From an uncultured Butyricicoccus sp. (GTDB taxonomy: Bacteria > Bacillota > Clostridia > Oscillospirales > Butyricicoccaceae), in contig CALWBL010000002.1 of NCBI GenBank assembly GCA_944376065.1, positions 124,001-188,000 of the forward strand: a stretch of DNA of 64,000 nucleotides. The letters run 5' to 3'. Shown one piece after another: positions 61,612-64,000 of this stretch. A program made the position numbers and the translations under genes. The notes beneath the pieces are model-generated. The model worked only from the letters and a program-made list of their open reading frames with translations. It had not been told where the DNA came from and did no database searches. Each line of letters opens with the position of its first letter. Position 1 is the first letter of the stretch.

Positions 61612-61676
61612 AACACAGATATATTAAAATAAAGCCGAAAAATAGTATAAATATAGCATAAAAAGGAGTAAGATTC

Positions 61677-62816
61677 ATGCAAAGTATTTTATTTACAGCA
61701 TCAACTTATTCACATATAATGAATTTTCATATTCCGTATATAGAGGAATTTAAAAGACAAGGTTTTAAAGTTGATGTAGCTTGCGGAGGAAAAAAGATGG
61801 ACATCTCCCAAGCAGATGAAGTAATACATATATCATTTGAAAAAAGCATGACATCACCCAAAAATTTTAAATCAGTCAGAGAACTCCGTAATCTAATAAA
61901 AAGAAATAATTATACAATCATAAGTTGTCACACATCATTGGCAGCTTTTTTTACACGTCTATCAGTGATAAGAATGAAAAACCGTCCACTTGTAGTTAAT
62001 ACTGCACATGGTTATTTATTTAATGAACTTGAATCTAAAAATAAAAATATCATTTTAAGCAGCGCAGAAAAAATGGTCGCATCTGTTACAGATTTGCTTA
62101 TGACTATGAATGAATGGGATGCAAAGTACGCTAAAAAACATAAATTAGGCAAATATATATCTGAAATTAAGGGTATGGGATTAGATGAAAATAAACTCCA
62201 AAAGCATACACAACAAGAAACAGACAATCTAAGAAAACAACTAGGTATAAGCGAAGATAAGTTTGTTTTAGTATATGCGGCGGAGTTTTCAAAACGTAAA
62301 AGCCAACAAGTGTTAATAGATGTAATGGCATATTTACCAGAGGATATATCTTTGGTGCTGGCAGGACAAGGAGCATTATATGAACAATGTAAACAATATG
62401 CTGATAAATTAGGATTATCACATCGTATATATTTCCCAGGACAGGTTAAAATGTCATTATATTATTCTATGGCAGATTTAGCCGTTTCATCTAGCAAAAG
62501 CGAAGGTTTGCCATTTAATATAATGGAAGCTATGTACTATGGACTTCCTATTGTGGCAAGCAGAATTAAAGGTCATACAGATTTGCTAGAGCAATCAAAT
62601 GCAGGTTTATTATATAATTATGGTGATTTTGAAACTTGTGCTAAGCAGATAAAAAGGATATATGATAACAGAGCATTTGGAGAAATGATTGCAGAAAAGG
62701 CAAAAATGGCTGTAAAGCCATATATGTTAGAAACCGTTTTACCTAGTGTTATGAAAGAATATAAAAAGTTAATGCCACAGCTTGAGATACCTAATTTAGA
62801 GGAGATAAATTTATGA
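61677..62816 (+). CDS. Family 4 glycosyltransferase (EpsD/CapM-like)
   Basis: GT-B-fold retaining glycosyltransferase of 379 residues, cytosolic. The N-terminal domain starts ILFTASTYSHIMNFHIPYIEEF and has the conserved NTAHGYLFNE. The C-terminal domain has FVLVYAAEFSKRKSQQVLIDV, LVLAGQGALYEQC and the donor-binding SSSKSEGLPFNIMEAMYYGLP with the E-x7-E pair. AAAAGGAG lies before the ATG. Its stop overlaps the next gene (ATGA), which encodes the sugar-phosphate transferase that would start the same glycan. Confidence 0.95.
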   Translation: MQSILFTASTYSHIMNFHIPYIEEFKRQGFKVDVACGGKKMDISQADEVIHISFEKSMTSPKNFKSVRELRNLIKRNNYTIISCHTSLAAFFTRLSVIRMKNRPLVVNTAHGYLFNELESKNKNIILSSAEKMVASVTDLLMTMNEWDAKYAKKHKLGKYISEIKGMGLDENKLQKHTQQETDNLRKQLGISEDKFVLVYAAEFSKRKSQQVLIDVMAYLPEDISLVLAGQGALYEQCKQYADKLGLSHRIYFPGQVKMSLYYSMADLAVSSSKSEGLPFNIMEAMYYGLPIVASRIKGHTDLLEQSNAGLLYNYGDFETCAKQIKRIYDNRAFGEMIAEKAKMAVKPYMLETVLPSVMKEYKKLMPQLEIPNLEEINL

Positions 62817-64000
62817 TTAAAGAAAACCAAAAGACTCTAAATTATATAAACATACTTTTAGATGCTTTTATATTATTTATATCTATGCCAGCATCATTTT
62901 GGATTCGATTTCATCTATTCCAAAATGGTACTATAACTGTACCACTAGAAAGTTATATAAAGCTAGTATTGCTGCTAATACCAGTACATTTATCAATACT
63001 TGCAACAATGGGGTTATATGAATCTCTTAGAAACAAGAGATTATATTGGGAATTGTGGCGATTATTTTTAGCGTGTATTTTGGACTTTATACTTGTGCAA
63101 ACAGTTCTATTTATTTATAAAGAAGTTCATTTCTCACGAGGTACACTGATTCTTTTCTTTGCTATATCATTTATAGCATCGGCTGTAAAACGTATAGCTT
63201 TAAGATTATTTCTGAGACATATGAGAAGCATAGGATATAACCTAAAGCATGTTGTACTTGTAGGTGACAGTGAAATGGCACAACAATACGCAAAGAAAAT
63301 AAGGTCGCAAAAAGACTTTGGTTATACAATAGATGGATACGTTGCAGATAAACCTTTTATACCAAATATATTATACTATGGAAAAATAGGTAATCTTTCA
63401 AAAATAGTGTCAAAAAATCATACAGATGAAGTTGTAGCAGCGCTTTCGCCGGAGCAAGTTTTATATACAAAAGATATTATAAATGTCTGTGAAAAAGAGG
63501 GTGTAAAGCTATCGCTTATACCTTTTTATGCTGAATATATGCCATCAAATCCAGAATTTGATAATATAGATGGAATCCCGCTTATGAATATCAGACATAT
63601 ACCGCTTGATAATTGGATAAATGCGTTTTTAAAGCGTTTAGTGGATATAGTTGGTTCGGTTGTTTTAATAATTCTAACATCTCCAATTATGATTTTTGCT
63701 GCAATAGGTGTTAAACTTTCGTCGCCTGGTCCAATTATTTTTGCCCAAGAAAGAGTCGGACTTAATAAAAAGAAATTTAAGATGTATAAATTTCGTTCAA
63801 TGAGAGTTAATAATACCGAAACAACAGGTTGGAGCAAAAATAAGGATCCTAGAAAAACTAAATTTGGTGCTTTTATCCGCAAATGCTCGATTGATGAACT
63901 TCCACAATTTTTTAATGTGCTAAAAGGAGATATGAGCCTTGTGGGACCACGTCCAGAACTGCCTCACTTTGTTGCAAAATTTAAAGAAGAAATACCACTT
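62813..64000 (+). CDS. Polyprenyl-phosphate sugar phosphotransferase, 3' end missing
   Basis: Initiating enzyme of a lipid-linked glycan: it moves a sugar-1-phosphate from a nucleotide sugar to undecaprenyl phosphate. 396 codons are visible and the frame is still open at the window end. The full WcaJ/WbaP-type protein is about 460 residues. The N-terminus has about four transmembrane segments, then a CoA-binding-like Rossmann domain (HVVLVGDSEMAQQYAKKI), a fifth membrane segment (about 275-300) and the catalytic domain: SSPGPIIFAQERVGLNKK, FKMYKFRSMRVN, and the IDELPQFFNVLKGDMSLVGP signature, with PRPE at the end of the visible part. It overlaps the glycosyltransferase gene by 4 bases, so this is the beginning of a second glycan locus. 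Confidence 0.94.
   Translation, partial: MIKENQKTLNYINILLDAFILFISMPASFWIRFHLFQNGTITVPLESYIKLVLLLIPVHLSILATMGLYESLRNKRLYWELWRLFLACILDFILVQTVLFIYKEVHFSRGTLILFFAISFIASAVKRIALRLFLRHMRSIGYNLKHVVLVGDSEMAQQYAKKIRSQKDFGYTIDGYVADKPFIPNILYYGKIGNLSKIVSKNHTDEVVAALSPEQVLYTKDIINVCEKEGVKLSLIPFYAEYMPSNPEFDNIDGIPLMNIRHIPLDNWINAFLKRLVDIVGSVVLIILTSPIMIFAAIGVKLSSPGPIIFAQERVGLNKKKFKMYKFRSMRVNNTETTGWSKNKDPRKTKFGAFIRKCSIDELPQFFNVLKGDMSLVGPRPELPHFVAKFKEEIPL

Overview
The window comes from a low-GC, spore-forming, anaerobic-type Firmicute of class Clostridia. The support is a set of sporulation genes (spoIID, a spoIIQ-like gene, spoVT, yqfC, yqfD, ylbJ), the ctsR-mcsA-mcsB-clpC heat-shock operon, pyruvate phosphate dikinase, a 2[4Fe-4S] ferredoxin, strong AGGAGG-type ribosome binding sites and two S-layer-homology (SLH) proteins. 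I cannot fix the genus from sequence alone.

Layout. 1-8.1 kb: partial typA, ridA, a DtxR-type regulator, a zinc-dependent phospholipase C-like gene, an iron alcohol dehydrogenase, then spoIID and the spoIIQ-like gene on the minus strand, then citrate synthase. 8.2-9.3 kb: a minus-strand block of six tRNA genes (Gly, Arg, His, Gln, Lys, Val) and a short ferredoxin. 9.4-14.1 kb: the class III heat-shock operon under two CtsR boxes that flank its promoter. 14.2-21.4 kb: ppdK, a strongly expressed-looking S-layer protein, and a fumarylacetoacetase-family hydrolase. 21.6-22.1 kb: spoVT.

22.2-48.6 kb is a one-directional surface-glycan island. It holds dTDP-rhamnose synthesis (rmlA, rmlC, rmlB, rmlD), glycosyltransferases, a Wzm/Wzt ABC exporter, a 1326-residue methyltransferase/coiled-coil/GT2/GT4 fusion and large membrane proteins. 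It also holds a module that looks devoted to making, activating and attaching an unusual substituent: a class II aldolase, two nucleotidyltransferases, a membrane protein fused to a uridine-kinase-like P-loop domain, a HAD phosphatase, GtrA, a DPM1-like GT2 and a GDPD-like protein. The island ends in a double arylsulfotransferase carrying three SLH domains. Its outer edges are two direct repeats, 104 identical bases extending to about 115, made of the 3' end of spoVT, its terminator and the 3' tip of phoH. The simplest reading is that the island entered, or was duplicated into, a former spoVT-phoH convergent junction. This is the main finding of the window.

48.7-60.8 kb is chromosome backbone: phoH, yqfD and yqfC (minus) divergent from ylbJ, a small cysteine-rich protein, a D,D-carboxypeptidase, a Na/Pi cotransporter, a radical SAM protein, trmB, malQ and a HAD-LUD fusion. 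60.9-64 kb: tRNA-Gly(GCC), two decayed gene remnants (transketolase N-terminus, SDR C-terminus), and the start of a second glycan locus (a GT4 and a polyprenyl-phosphate sugar transferase running off the end).

How it fits together: the rhamnan genes resemble the streptococcal Rgp / Geobacillus Wsa logic, in which a rhamnose backbone is built inside the cell and exported by an ABC transporter. The GtrA/GT2/large-membrane-protein set could then decorate it outside. The two SLH proteins would sit on such a wall polymer. This last picture is inference.
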